Assembly (NCBI GenBank): GCA_023450745.1
Contig: JAEXGR010000070.1
Coordinates: forward strand, 29,631-93,630
DNA: 64,000 nucleotides
Direction: 5' to 3'
From: Synergistota bacterium
GTDB lineage: Bacteria; Synergistota; Synergistia; Synergistales; Synergistaceae
Shown: in pieces, positions 9,062-15,987 of the stretch
How the letters are laid out: every line of letters starts with the position of its first letter
How positions within the stretch are numbered: position 1 is the first letter of the stretch
Translations under genes and position numbers: made by a program
Notes under the pieces: model-generated
Seen by the model: the letters and a program-made list of their open reading frames with translations, nothing else
Told to the model about the DNA's origin: nothing
The model's database searches: none

Positions 9062-9370
9062 TCTCCTCATCTCCCCTTTAAGATCACAGCGGTTTTTGTC
9101 AAAATAGCCGTAATATCTTAGCATTGAATCGGAACTGCCGTAGACGCTTTTCGCAGCGGACGCGCCGCGCGGGAACATGCGCATGTCACCGCTCCCCCAA
9201 CGGCCGCGTCTCTTCGGCGCGGACCGCGCCCAAAGCGGCGGTCTTCCCTCTGGCGGCGGGCAAAAACGCGGCGGCCGTATAAAGCGGCAAAATATATCTT
9301 TTATCACTGTCAGCTGCACTCAAACTATACACCTCTAAACTATGGCGCCGGGCGCGGCGCTCGAAAGACG

Positions 9371-9422
9371 CCCTTTTATATAATAGGGTAACACCACAGG
9401 TACAACAAAAGTACAACAAATC
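9371..9422 (-). promoter_or_regulatory. promoter with 11-bp-period direct-repeat operator for the kinase/regulator operon
   Basis: On the minus strand two copies of the heptamer TTTGTTG, each within the 11-mers TTTGTTGTACT and TTTGTTGTACC, are set exactly 11 bp apart (9397-9422 region). A -10-like element follows (TACCCT 12 bp after the second heptamer, or TATTAT a few bases further). No -35 box is seen. Tandem heptamers with an 11-bp period in the -35 position are the classical arrangement for SARP-type activators. The same repeat recurs at 15819-15844. Confidence 0.65.
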
Positions 9423-9453
9423 GGCCGCGCCGGAGAAATTTTTTATTTTTCGC

Positions 9454-9497
9454 TTGCAATTCCGTTGTCGACTATGTATATTTTTACCTGAAGGTAA
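9454..9497 (+). promoter_or_regulatory. promoter and palindromic operator of the GntR gene
   Basis: TTGCAA (9454-9459), a 17-bp spacer and TATATT (9477-9482) make a good sigma-70-type promoter. Immediately downstream, TTACCT-GA-AGGTAA at 9484-9497 is a perfect 6-bp dyad over the expected transcription start. This fits autorepression by the FCD-type GntR protein encoded 20 nt further on. Confidence 0.6.
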
Positions 9498-9516
9498 GAT
9501 TGGGAGTTGATCGAAT

Positions 9517-10167
9517 ATGGTTATGACGTCCTCCGCCGTACAGACCGCGGCGGGATTTGTATATGATCAATTGAGGAGAAAGATTTTTGAAAAGGCTCTT
9601 GTCAGCGGCCAGCGCCTGCCAGAGGTGGCGATCGCGAAAGAGCTGCAGGTGAGCCGCACCCCCGTGCGCGAGGCCTTAAGACGCCTGGAAAACGAAGGAC
9701 TGGTCCAGATAATCCCCGGCTGGGGGGCATGTCTCGCCTCGCCGACCAGACAGGAGATCATCGACACCTATGAGGTCCGGGGAAATCTGGAGATCATGGC
9801 GATCCGCAAAGCGGCGAGGCAGATTACGCCGCTGCAGATATGCCGTCTGCAAGAACAGATCGACGCGGAGCATGAGACATTCACGAAGCGCAACCTGGAG
9901 TCCTACCTCACCGTCAACGACAACTTCCACATTATCATCGCCGAGTCCTCGGGCAACAACACGCTGGTGGGGTACATCAAAAACATCCTCTCGCGCACCT
10001 TCGTGCAGATGATCTTTTTCGAATCGTTCTTCGATTTTGACACGAACCCCAGCCTCGAAGAACACATCATCATCCTTGAAGCGCTCAAGAAACACGACGA
10101 AGACGAGTGCGCCCGTCTGATAAAGGAGCACCTGCGGCTCTCGATGGAGGGCCTCAAAACCAGATAA
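9517..10167 (+). CDS. GntR family transcriptional regulator, FCD (FadR) subfamily
   Basis: 216 residues. The N-terminal winged helix has the GntR signature (IAKELQVSRTPVREALRRLENEGLV, residues about 36-60). The C-terminal all-helical FCD domain carries the likely metal or effector ligands Asp/His in NDNFHIIIAESSGN, plus EEH and KEH. Such regulators respond to small organic acids or sugars. The gene stands alone, divergent from the kinase operon and convergent with the MATE gene, so its target is not obvious; the palindrome at 9484 suggests autoregulation. The ATG at 9517 has GGGAG 10 nt upstream. Confidence 0.92.
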   Translation: MVMTSSAVQTAAGFVYDQLRRKIFEKALVSGQRLPEVAIAKELQVSRTPVREALRRLENEGLVQIIPGWGACLASPTRQEIIDTYEVRGNLEIMAIRKAARQITPLQICRLQEQIDAEHETFTKRNLESYLTVNDNFHIIIAESSGNNTLVGYIKNILSRTFVQMIFFESFFDFDTNPSLEEHIIILEALKKHDEDECARLIKEHLRLSMEGLKTR

Positions 10168-10171
10168 AGAC

Positions 10172-10214
10172 ACAGGGCGGCCTCCGTGGAGGCCGCCCTG
10201 TATGTCTCTTCTTT
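10172..10214. terminator. bidirectional terminator between GntR and MATE genes
   Basis: Perfect 13-bp stem ACAGGGCGGCCTC / GAGGCCGCCCTGT with a CGTG loop at 10172-10201, followed on the plus strand by a T-rich tract. It lies between two convergent genes. Confidence 0.85.
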
Positions 10215-10218
10215 TTGT

Positions 10219-11583
10219 CTAGCGCCGCAGCGCGCCAAGGCTGACGGCGCAGACCCGCCTCAGCAGCAGCGCGCTTACCAGGGTGGAGATAACCTCGGAG
10301 ATGACAAAGGCCCACCAAACCTCGCGGAGCGGAAAGATCGCAGAGAAAACCCAAAGCAGCGGCAGGAGAATGACCACCACGCGCAGCATCGTCACGACGA
10401 GGCTGTAGAGACCGTTGCCCAGCGCCTGATAGACGCCCTGCGCGATAAGCATATAGGCCGTGAATATATAGCTGACGCTGATGACGCGCATCGCATGTCC
10501 GCCGATCGCCAGCAGCTCCGGCGAGGCGTCGAAGAGCCGCAGTATCGGCAGCGCGAGCAGCTGCACGAGAAACATGCCCGCAAGCATGATCGCCGAGGCG
10601 TATATCATACCGTAACGAATCGTCTGCCGCACGCGCGGTTCGCTGCGCGCGCCGTAGTTGAAGGCGGCAATCGCCACAACGGCGTTGTTGAGGCCGAAGG
10701 CGGGCATAAAGACGAAATTCTGCACCTTGATATAGATGCCGAAGGCGGCTACCGCCGTCGGCGAGAGGCCGATGAGGATTAAATTCACCCCAAAGGCCAT
10801 CAGCGAATTCAGCGACTGCATGACGATCGCCGGCGCACCGATCGCATAGATCTTTTTGATCATGCGAAGATCGGGACGAAAACCGCGCAAATCAAAGGAA
10901 ACGTCCCGATTCAGCCGCAGGTTGAAATATACCGCCAGCCCCAGCGCCGTTATCTGCCCGATGACCGTCGCCGCCGCCGCGCCCTTCACGCCGAAGGCGG
11001 GAGCCCCGCAGAGGCCGAATATCAGGATCGGGTCAAGCACGATGTTGATGAGCGCCCCCGCCATCTGCGAGGCCATCGAGAGCGCCGTCCGGCCCGTGGC
11101 CTGCAAAAGCCGCTGAAAGGTTATCTGCCCCACGCCGCCGAAGGACCAGACCATGCAGATCGAAAGATAATCGACGCCATAACGGTATATCTCCGCGTCG
11201 GCGGTCTGCGAGCCATAGTATCTCTCCGTGCAGAAGATGCCGAAGGTCCAAAAAAGCACGTAGGTGAGAAGGGCGAGAAAAATGCCGTTCGCCGCCGCCG
11301 CGCCCACGCCGCGCCCGTCTTTCTCCCCCAGAAGCCTGGAGAGCACCGCGCCCACGCCGACTCCAGTGCCCACCGTTATCGAGACGACGAGCAGCTGGAT
11401 GGGAAAGGCCAACGACAGCGCCGTGATCGCCTTCTCGCCGATACGTGAGATAAAGAGGCTGTCGACGACATTGTACAGCGCCTCCATCACCATCGAAAGC
11501 ATCAGCGGCAGCGACATCGTCAGAAGCAGCCGCCCCACCGGCGCCGACGCCATCTTGTTATTTTGCGGAAAAACTCTTGCCAT
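10219..11583 (-). CDS. MATE family multidrug/cation antiporter
   Basis: About 454 residues with twelve predicted membrane segments in two MatE halves, for example LSMVMEALYNVVDSLFISRIG in the first helix pair, which is typical of the family. The start at 11583 is the first ATG; a TTG at 11610 and a later ATG (MASAPVG) are alternatives. MATE proteins export drugs or metabolites in exchange for Na+ or H+. The gene is preceded by a very stable hairpin with a T-run only about 20 nt before the start, so its expression may be attenuated (see 11604-11665). Confidence 0.93.
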   Translation of the reverse strand: MARVFPQNNKMASAPVGRLLLTMSLPLMLSMVMEALYNVVDSLFISRIGEKAITALSLAFPIQLLVVSITVGTGVGVGAVLSRLLGEKDGRGVGAAAANGIFLALLTYVLFWTFGIFCTERYYGSQTADAEIYRYGVDYLSICMVWSFGGVGQITFQRLLQATGRTALSMASQMAGALINIVLDPILIFGLCGAPAFGVKGAAAATVIGQITALGLAVYFNLRLNRDVSFDLRGFRPDLRMIKKIYAIGAPAIVMQSLNSLMAFGVNLILIGLSPTAVAAFGIYIKVQNFVFMPAFGLNNAVVAIAAFNYGARSEPRVRQTIRYGMIYASAIMLAGMFLVQLLALPILRLFDASPELLAIGGHAMRVISVSYIFTAYMLIAQGVYQALGNGLYSLVVTMLRVVVILLPLLWVFSAIFPLREVWWAFVISEVISTLVSALLLRRVCAVSLGALRR

Positions 11584-11603
11584 CTTACAAACTACCGTCC
11601 TTT

Positions 11604-11665
11604 CAAACAAAAAACGAGCCGCGCCGCCGCTTCCAACCGGAATTACGTGACAGGCACAACTCGTT
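11604..11665 (-). terminator. hairpin with T-run between the CarD-type pair and MATE gene
   Basis: On the minus strand AACGAGUUGUGCC pairs with GGCGCGGCUCGUU over 13 bp (three G-U), with a 27-nt loop that itself contains a UUCC/GGAA mini-stem. A TTTTTTGTTT tract follows. It ends about 20 nt before the MATE start, leaving no room for a separate promoter downstream. It is either the terminator of the upstream operon with MATE dependent on read-through, or a leader attenuator. Confidence 0.7.
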
Positions 11666-11698
11666 GTTTCTTAATATAGCGCGATATTATTTTCTGAT

Positions 11699-12013
11699 TC
11701 AGCGATTGCTCTTCAGATAGCCGCTGATAAAAGACTCGACCTCATCCTCTTTGATCTCCAGCGCCGCCGCCAGCTCCGCGTGGAGCTGACGCTTCGCGCG
11801 TTCCCCGTACTCGCCCTCAAGCGCTCCCTCGATTCGGCCGGCGTTCTCATCCTTACGGAGCCAGCAGGACTTCACCACCTTCAGCCACTGCAGGGGCTCC
11901 TTTTTACCGACGGCCTTCTTATAAAGGTCGATCCTGGCCTTGCCGCTCGGCGCGCTGAAGGTTGTGACATACGGTATTCGCTCGATAAGCTCCAATGCTT
12001 CTTCTCTCGTCAT
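11699..12013 (-). CDS. CarD C-terminal-domain-like small protein
   Basis: A 104-residue, all-helical protein. Its pattern (REEALELIERIP, LQWLKVVKSCWLRK, AKRQLHAELAAALEIKEDEVESFI) repeats the helical C-terminal half of the CarD-like protein encoded just upstream (TIIDETEDI, IAAILWLIKILHLHK, ALAERAVTEEFAFVLGL). It lacks the N-terminal RNA-polymerase-interaction (Tudor-like) domain. A strong AAGGAGG lies 7 nt before the ATG, inside the upstream gene, and the two reading frames overlap by 95 nt. Translational coupling and a partner role for the CarD-like protein are inferences; no function is known. Confidence 0.75.
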   Translation of the reverse strand: MTREEALELIERIPYVTTFSAPSGKARIDLYKKAVGKKEPLQWLKVVKSCWLRKDENAGRIEGALEGEYGERAKRQLHAELAAALEIKEDEVESFISGYLKSNR

Positions 12014-12557
12014 CGTGGGCCTCCTTCCTTTTTGTTATATAATCGACGATATAGGGAATCACGCCCTCCTTGCGCAGGCCGAGGACAAAGGCGAACTCCT
12101 CCGTGACGGCCCTCTCCGCCAGCGCCAGCACCTTTTCGTCACAGGAGCGGAACTTCTTGCCGCTCTCCCGCATCTCTATTTTATGCAGGTGCAGGATTTT
12201 GATGAGCCAGAGTATCGCCGCGATATTCCCGCCCTTTAATATCTCGTCGAAGGCGGCCATGCGGCTTTCGTCGTTGTCTATCCACTGCCCGCTGATATCC
12301 TCCGTCTCGTCAATGATCGTCCGTATCTCATCGGCGGAGAGCAGCGGACGGAGGCGCTTTTCAGCGGCCGCCGGCGAAAATGGCAGATAGAACTTGACAC
12401 CCGCGTCATAGACGGAATTCATGACATAATAGAGCCTCTCGTCAAGACCGCGGAACTTCTCCCGGCGAATGTCGCTGATCCGGCAGATTCCATTGCCGGC
12501 ATACATCACATAATCTCCCACGCCGTACTCTTTTTTGCTAAATTTGCCTAAATCCAT
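11919..12557 (-). CDS. CarD family transcriptional regulator
   Basis: 212 residues. The N-terminal CarD/TRCF RNA-polymerase-interacting domain is visible (YGVGDYVMYAGNGICRISDI, residues about 11-30; YYVMNSVYDAGVKFYLPF). A helical C-terminal domain runs from about 80 to 175. The last 35 residues are Arg-rich, unlike the family, and lie over the start of the next gene in another frame, so the natural protein domain ends near residue 177. CarD proteins bind the RNA polymerase beta subunit and modulate open-complex stability. The ATG at 12557 has GAGGGGG upstream. Confidence 0.85.
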   Translation of the reverse strand: MDLGKFSKKEYGVGDYVMYAGNGICRISDIRREKFRGLDERLYYVMNSVYDAGVKFYLPFSPAAAEKRLRPLLSADEIRTIIDETEDISGQWIDNDESRMAAFDEILKGGNIAAILWLIKILHLHKIEMRESGKKFRSCDEKVLALAERAVTEEFAFVLGLRKEGVIPYIVDYITKRKEAHDDERRSIGAYRANTVCHNLQRAERQGQDRPL

Positions 12558-12856
12558 TTTCAGCCCCCTCCCGACGGCTATCTGTGCAATCTTTAAAAGA
12601 ATATTATGTCAGAGATCATTTATCGATAAATATAATCTATAAGTAAGCATAAATGGTTAAAATTAAACGCGCAGCTCACCGCAACCGGACTTACGCCCCC
12701 TTGAGCCGCACGTTGTGCGTTAATTATAGCAATTCATGATGGAATTTTCAAAGTATATATTTTTAAAAAATACGTACAATATGAGACTTGACATTATATC
12801 AAATAACTATTATAGTTATTTAAAGATTAAATACGTTACCAATTAGGTGAATTATT
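12558..12856 (+). promoter_or_regulatory. Fur-family promoter with perfect 21-bp palindrome over the -10
   Basis: TTGACA (12788-12793), 17-bp spacer and TATAGT (12811-12816) form a near-consensus promoter. The 21-bp segment 12801-12821 is a perfect palindrome: AAATAACTAT, a central T, then the exact reverse complement. It covers the -10, as expected of a Fur/PerR/Zur-family operator. The remainder of the interval (12558-12780) is AT-rich with no gene seen and contains the divergent promoter area of the CarD-like gene. Confidence 0.75.
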
Positions 12857-13291
12857 GTGGAACAGAAAAAGTATCAGGAATTTATGGCAATTTGCCAGAG
12901 AAATGGTTGGAAATGTACCTCGCAGCGGTTGGCTGTTTATAGTTTCATTGATGAAAACTATACGCATCCGGGAGTGGACGATGTGTGGCAGCATGTCAAA
13001 AAAAGCCTGCCGACCGTTACAAGAGAGAGTGTTTACCGGATACTGAACGAATTTGCGGAGCGCGGAATCATTCAAAGGCTGGACCTCATCGACAGCGCAC
13101 GTTACGACTGTCAGACAGGCCCGCAGGGGCATTTCATCTGCGAGGTCTGCGGCGAGATCACCGATTTCGCGTTTCCCGAAGGGGCGCTTTCGTCCGCCAA
13201 CACGCCTTCCGGCGAAGTGCGGCATATCGAACTCAGACTCAGCGGCATTTGCGGTAAGTGCAGACAGGCCGAAGGCCAGAAAGGAAGATAA
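12857..13291 (+). CDS. Fur family metalloregulator (PerR/Zur type undetermined)
   Basis: 144 residues from a GTG at 12857 with AGGTGA about 6 nt upstream. The N-terminal winged helix (CTSQRLAVYSFID, then PTVTRESVYRILNEFAERGII) and the dimerisation domain (GPQGHFICEVCGEITDF, RHIELRLSGICGKC) are standard. The two CxxC pairs form the structural zinc site. His and acidic residues that would separate Fur, Zur and PerR cannot be assigned safely. The promoter palindrome suggests autoregulation, and co-transcription with a QueD-like gene 71 nt downstream recalls Zur regulons, which often contain QueD/FolE paralogues. That Zur assignment is inference. Confidence 0.9.
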   Translation: MEQKKYQEFMAICQRNGWKCTSQRLAVYSFIDENYTHPGVDDVWQHVKKSLPTVTRESVYRILNEFAERGIIQRLDLIDSARYDCQTGPQGHFICEVCGEITDFAFPEGALSSANTPSGEVRHIELRLSGICGKCRQAEGQKGR

Positions 13292-13362
13292 GGAAGAAGA
13301 TACGCGCGTATACGGGTGCGCCGATCCCGTAAATAATATGAAGAAAAAGGGAGACATAACTT

Positions 13363-13929
13363 ATGAGAAGCATTACAAAACTTGACCTGCAGTACGCACA
13401 TCGTTTCTACGGATTTAAAGGCGAAGCACAGTATCTTCACGGACACACGGGCATCCTGACTATCGAAGTGGAAGATTCCGTAAACGCCGGCGTGAACATG
13501 GTTTTCCCCTGCAATGAAATTCAGAAAACGGCCTGGGACGTTCTCAAAAACTTTGACCACGCCCTGATTTTGCGGCAAGATGACCCTTTGCTGCCCGCCG
13601 TTCTGGACGTATACGAAAAGCAGGGCATCAAAAACGGCGCGCCGTCCAATACCATGAAGGGGCCGGCCTTCAAAACCGAACTGGCAACCGCGTATCCGGA
13701 GTGCCGGCTCGTCGTCACGAAGGAAACCATGACTGTCGAAGGAATGATCAAGATCGTCTACGACCTGCTGAAGGATAAGCTTAACATCGTCAAGCTGACC
13801 TTCACCAGCGGCGTTAACGCGGCCTCGGAAGAATACGCGCCGAGGCGGAGCATGGATCGTTGCCCGCTCTGCGGCATCGCGCTGGACGAAAACGGCGTAT
13901 GCCCCAAGTGCGGGTATAAGAAAGCGTAG
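13363..13929 (+). CDS. 6-pyruvoyl-tetrahydropterin synthase/QueD-like protein with C-terminal zinc ribbon
   Basis: 188 residues. The T-fold zinc ligands of the PTPS/QueD family are present (His13 in YAHRF, His26 and His28 in LHGHTG), as are FDHALIL and TVEGMIKIVYDLL, corresponding to the Asp/His and Glu catalytic elements. The catalytic Cys normally four residues before HGH is Ala here (Ala22). A C-terminal CPLC...CPKC zinc ribbon (about residues 166-184) is an addition to the usual 120-140-residue enzyme. The reaction may therefore differ from queuosine or biopterin synthesis. It is co-oriented with the Fur-family gene. Confidence 0.8.
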   Translation: MRSITKLDLQYAHRFYGFKGEAQYLHGHTGILTIEVEDSVNAGVNMVFPCNEIQKTAWDVLKNFDHALILRQDDPLLPAVLDVYEKQGIKNGAPSNTMKGPAFKTELATAYPECRLVVTKETMTVEGMIKIVYDLLKDKLNIVKLTFTSGVNAASEEYAPRRSMDRCPLCGIALDENGVCPKCGYKKA

Positions 13930-14038
13930 CGTCACCCTCGCAGACGTTGCATCAAGCAGTCCCGAATTGACAGGGCGGCGGGCATGTCGCCGCCGCCCTG
14001 CCGGCAACAAAAGGAAAGCGAAATAACCACCGCCGTCA

Positions 14039-14157
14039 AAACTCCCGAAGCCGCACCGCAACGCGGCTTCGGGAGTTTATCGTTTTACGGTAAGTAAGAC
14101 GGCAGGCGCAAAGCAAGGCCGGGGCTCACGCCGCCGGCCTTGCTCTGCGCCTTTTTT
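14039..14157 (+). terminator. tandem terminators after the QueD-like gene
   Basis: Two strong hairpins follow each other: AACTCCCGAAGCCGC / GCGGCTTCGGGAGTT (about 14039-14079), then GCAAGGCCGG / CCGGCCTTGC flanked by GCGC pairs (about 14105-14150) with a TTTTTT tail. They separate convergent genes. Confidence 0.85.
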
Positions 14158-14174
14158 ACAATCTTCTGGTTTCC

Positions 14175-15743
14175 TTAGTATGGCATATTTGGATTATAGG
14201 GCGAGAACCTGCTTCCGTAGGCATAGGCGTCCAGCCAGTAAAAGCCCCTCATGAAGGCGGGAATATACGCCTGTTCGTGTATGCAGTCGCCGACGTAGCT
14301 GCTGTCAATATACTCCGTGAACGGCTCTGTCGTGACCTTTATGGCCCCCGCCGCCTCAAAGGCGCTCTTCGCCTCGGTCAGGTTCGCGTAGGGCACGATG
14401 TCGTCTTTTTCATTATGGAACATGCGAAGCGGCATCTCCGGCTTCCACCCGGCGAAGCTGTTGTTTTTCGCCAGCGTGGCGGTAACGGGATTGTCCGCCA
14501 TGCTTTCTTCCAGCAATATGCGGAAATTATCGGTGAGGATCACGCGGGGCCCCGTGTAGTTGTCGGGCAGGAAGGGCTTCTTCATCAGGTCGTTGATCTC
14601 ATCGCCGCTGTATGAGCCGTCCATATACTTTTGCAGCATCGCCGGATAGTCTTTGTACCCGGACAGGTCGTTGCGCACCGCGTAACGGAAGTCCAGCTCC
14701 GGTACCGCTTTCCCGTAGGCGGCGCTGTAGCCGTTGAGCACATAGGGCATGAAGAATGGGGCCACAAAATCCTTGCCGGCGGACAGCATGAGGTCGCGCA
14801 TCGCGCCGGACAGCGAATAGGGGCCGTCAAGACAGGCGACCGCCGTCACGGGAAGTTCTTTCGCGTAATTTGCCTGCAGCTCCTTCGCGGCGCTCATCGT
14901 CGCGTATCCGCCCTCGGAAAAACCCATCAACAGGACCTTTTTTCCATCCCAGGAGACGGGATTCCAGCCGCGGATCTTCAGGTCCTTCACCGCGTCGATG
15001 GCGTGGGCGACATTTTTCGCCAGAAGCTCCTGGCAGTACGGATGAACGTCCGCATTGTCGCCCATGCCGAGATAGTCGGCTATGACGACGATGTAACCGC
15101 AGCGCGCCGCCCCCTCCGCCAAAAGCATCTGCACCTGGGCCGGGTCAAGCGGGTTGTAGGGCGTGCTGCCGTGGCGCACCAGCTTCGAAGGGGAATTTTT
15201 GCGCATTACCTCCGTGGGGTGCTGGATGGCAAGGATCGGCGCCGTGGTCTTCCTGACCGTATGAGGCACCAGCACGGCCGCGTCCGCCGTCACCAAGAAT
15301 CCCATCTGGTTATGCGTCCAGTATTTCATCTTGACGCCGCTGACGCCCGCAAGGTCATAGCCGGCAAAATGCGCGTCCAAGGCAAATTTGCTCAGCTGAT
15401 AGCCCATCCACGGCAGATTTTTCCGCGGGCTGGCCCCGGCGCCGCCAAGCGCGTAATCGTCGGAGATCGTGGAGTAGTCAAATAATACCTTGTCTCCCGA
15501 AAGCACGGCGTCTCCCGATATCGTATAGCCCTCTTCCGCAAGCTTTTCGTTGATTATTCGCTGTACCTCGGCGTCGCCGCTTGCGAGGTCCGCCGAGGTT
15601 ATCATCTCCATCGCTTCAAACGAAGCGATGTCCCCCACTTCGGCGTCGTGACCGCTGCCGCCGCCGCAGCCGCCGGAGACGGCGACCGCCGCAAAGACAA
15701 GCAGAAATAGCGCGCAGAACGATAACTTTTTCTTTCTCTTCAT
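14175..15743 (-). CDS. secreted alpha/beta-hydrolase (lipase/esterase-like), putative lipoprotein
   Basis: 522 residues. An N-terminal signal (KRKKK, hydrophobic run, SGGC with Cys26 followed by a Gly-rich linker) is lipobox-like, although position -3 is Ser instead of Leu. The catalytic nucleophile elbow is GFSEGGY (Ser276), and VVIADYLGMGDN precedes it as in the secretory lipase (LIP) family. The acid near MRMFHNEKDDIVPY and a His near IHEQAYIPA would complete the triad. It probably hydrolyses esters or peptides outside the inner membrane. The promoter shares a direct-repeat operator with the kinase/SARP-like regulator operon. Confidence 0.85.
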   Translation of the reverse strand: MKRKKKLSFCALFLLVFAAVAVSGGCGGGSGHDAEVGDIASFEAMEMITSADLASGDAEVQRIINEKLAEEGYTISGDAVLSGDKVLFDYSTISDDYALGGAGASPRKNLPWMGYQLSKFALDAHFAGYDLAGVSGVKMKYWTHNQMGFLVTADAAVLVPHTVRKTTAPILAIQHPTEVMRKNSPSKLVRHGSTPYNPLDPAQVQMLLAEGAARCGYIVVIADYLGMGDNADVHPYCQELLAKNVAHAIDAVKDLKIRGWNPVSWDGKKVLLMGFSEGGYATMSAAKELQANYAKELPVTAVACLDGPYSLSGAMRDLMLSAGKDFVAPFFMPYVLNGYSAAYGKAVPELDFRYAVRNDLSGYKDYPAMLQKYMDGSYSGDEINDLMKKPFLPDNYTGPRVILTDNFRILLEESMADNPVTATLAKNNSFAGWKPEMPLRMFHNEKDDIVPYANLTEAKSAFEAAGAIKVTTEPFTEYIDSSYVGDCIHEQAYIPAFMRGFYWLDAYAYGSRFSPYNPNMPY

Positions 15744-15764
15744 AGAAAATCCCCCTTATATTCA

Positions 15765-15844
15765 TCGTGGCCCGCGAAGAATCCCGCGAATTTGCCTTAC
15801 AAGGGCATCGTAGCACGCCAGGTACAACAAACTTACAACAAATT
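15765..15844 (-). promoter_or_regulatory. second copy of the 11-bp-period direct-repeat operator, hydrolase promoter
   Basis: On the minus strand the 11-mers TTTGTTGTAAG and TTTGTTGTACC lie 11 bp apart at 15819-15844. All but two bases match the repeat at 9397-9422, and the bases after it (TACCTG, GTG, TAC) align at the same spacing. A -10-like TACGAT lies 12 bp after the second heptamer. No -35 box is evident, which fits an activator-dependent promoter. Confidence 0.65.
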
Positions 15845-15925
15845 TTCTCCGGCACAGATTTAGAGGAGCTCCTTTGCCTGAAAATCACCCGTTTATGGGA
15901 AATGTTTTCAGAAAAACAATGAACA

Positions 15926-15960
15926 GAAGGCGGCGAAGCTTTTTGCTCCGCCGCCTTTTA
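15926..15960 (-). terminator. argG terminator
   Basis: Stem AAGGCGGCGAAGC / GCTCCGCCGCCTT-like with a short T-rich loop about 30 nt after the argG stop. On the minus strand it is followed by TTCTGTTCATTGTTTTT. Confidence 0.65.
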
Positions 15961-15987
15961 CTCTGTCATACGGTTTTTTAACCGCCT

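Noticed and set aside
7238..9319. Long form of the histidine kinase starting at 9319
   Set aside because: The added residues are Arg/Pro-rich and unlike the family; the ATG at 9061 has GGGGAG at good spacing.
11919..12040. Programmed frameshift joining the CarD-like protein to the 104-residue protein
   Set aside because: The downstream frame has its own strong AAGGAGG and ATG, and the CarD-like domain is already complete; independent initiation is simpler.
13971..14001. CAGGGCGGCGG / CCGCCGCCCTG hairpin as a terminator
   Set aside because: It has no T-run on either strand; the two hairpins further right are the better terminators.
14085..14155. The second hairpin as terminator of the leftward hydrolase gene
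   Set aside because: The clean T-run is on the plus strand only; a role for the minus strand is possible but weak.
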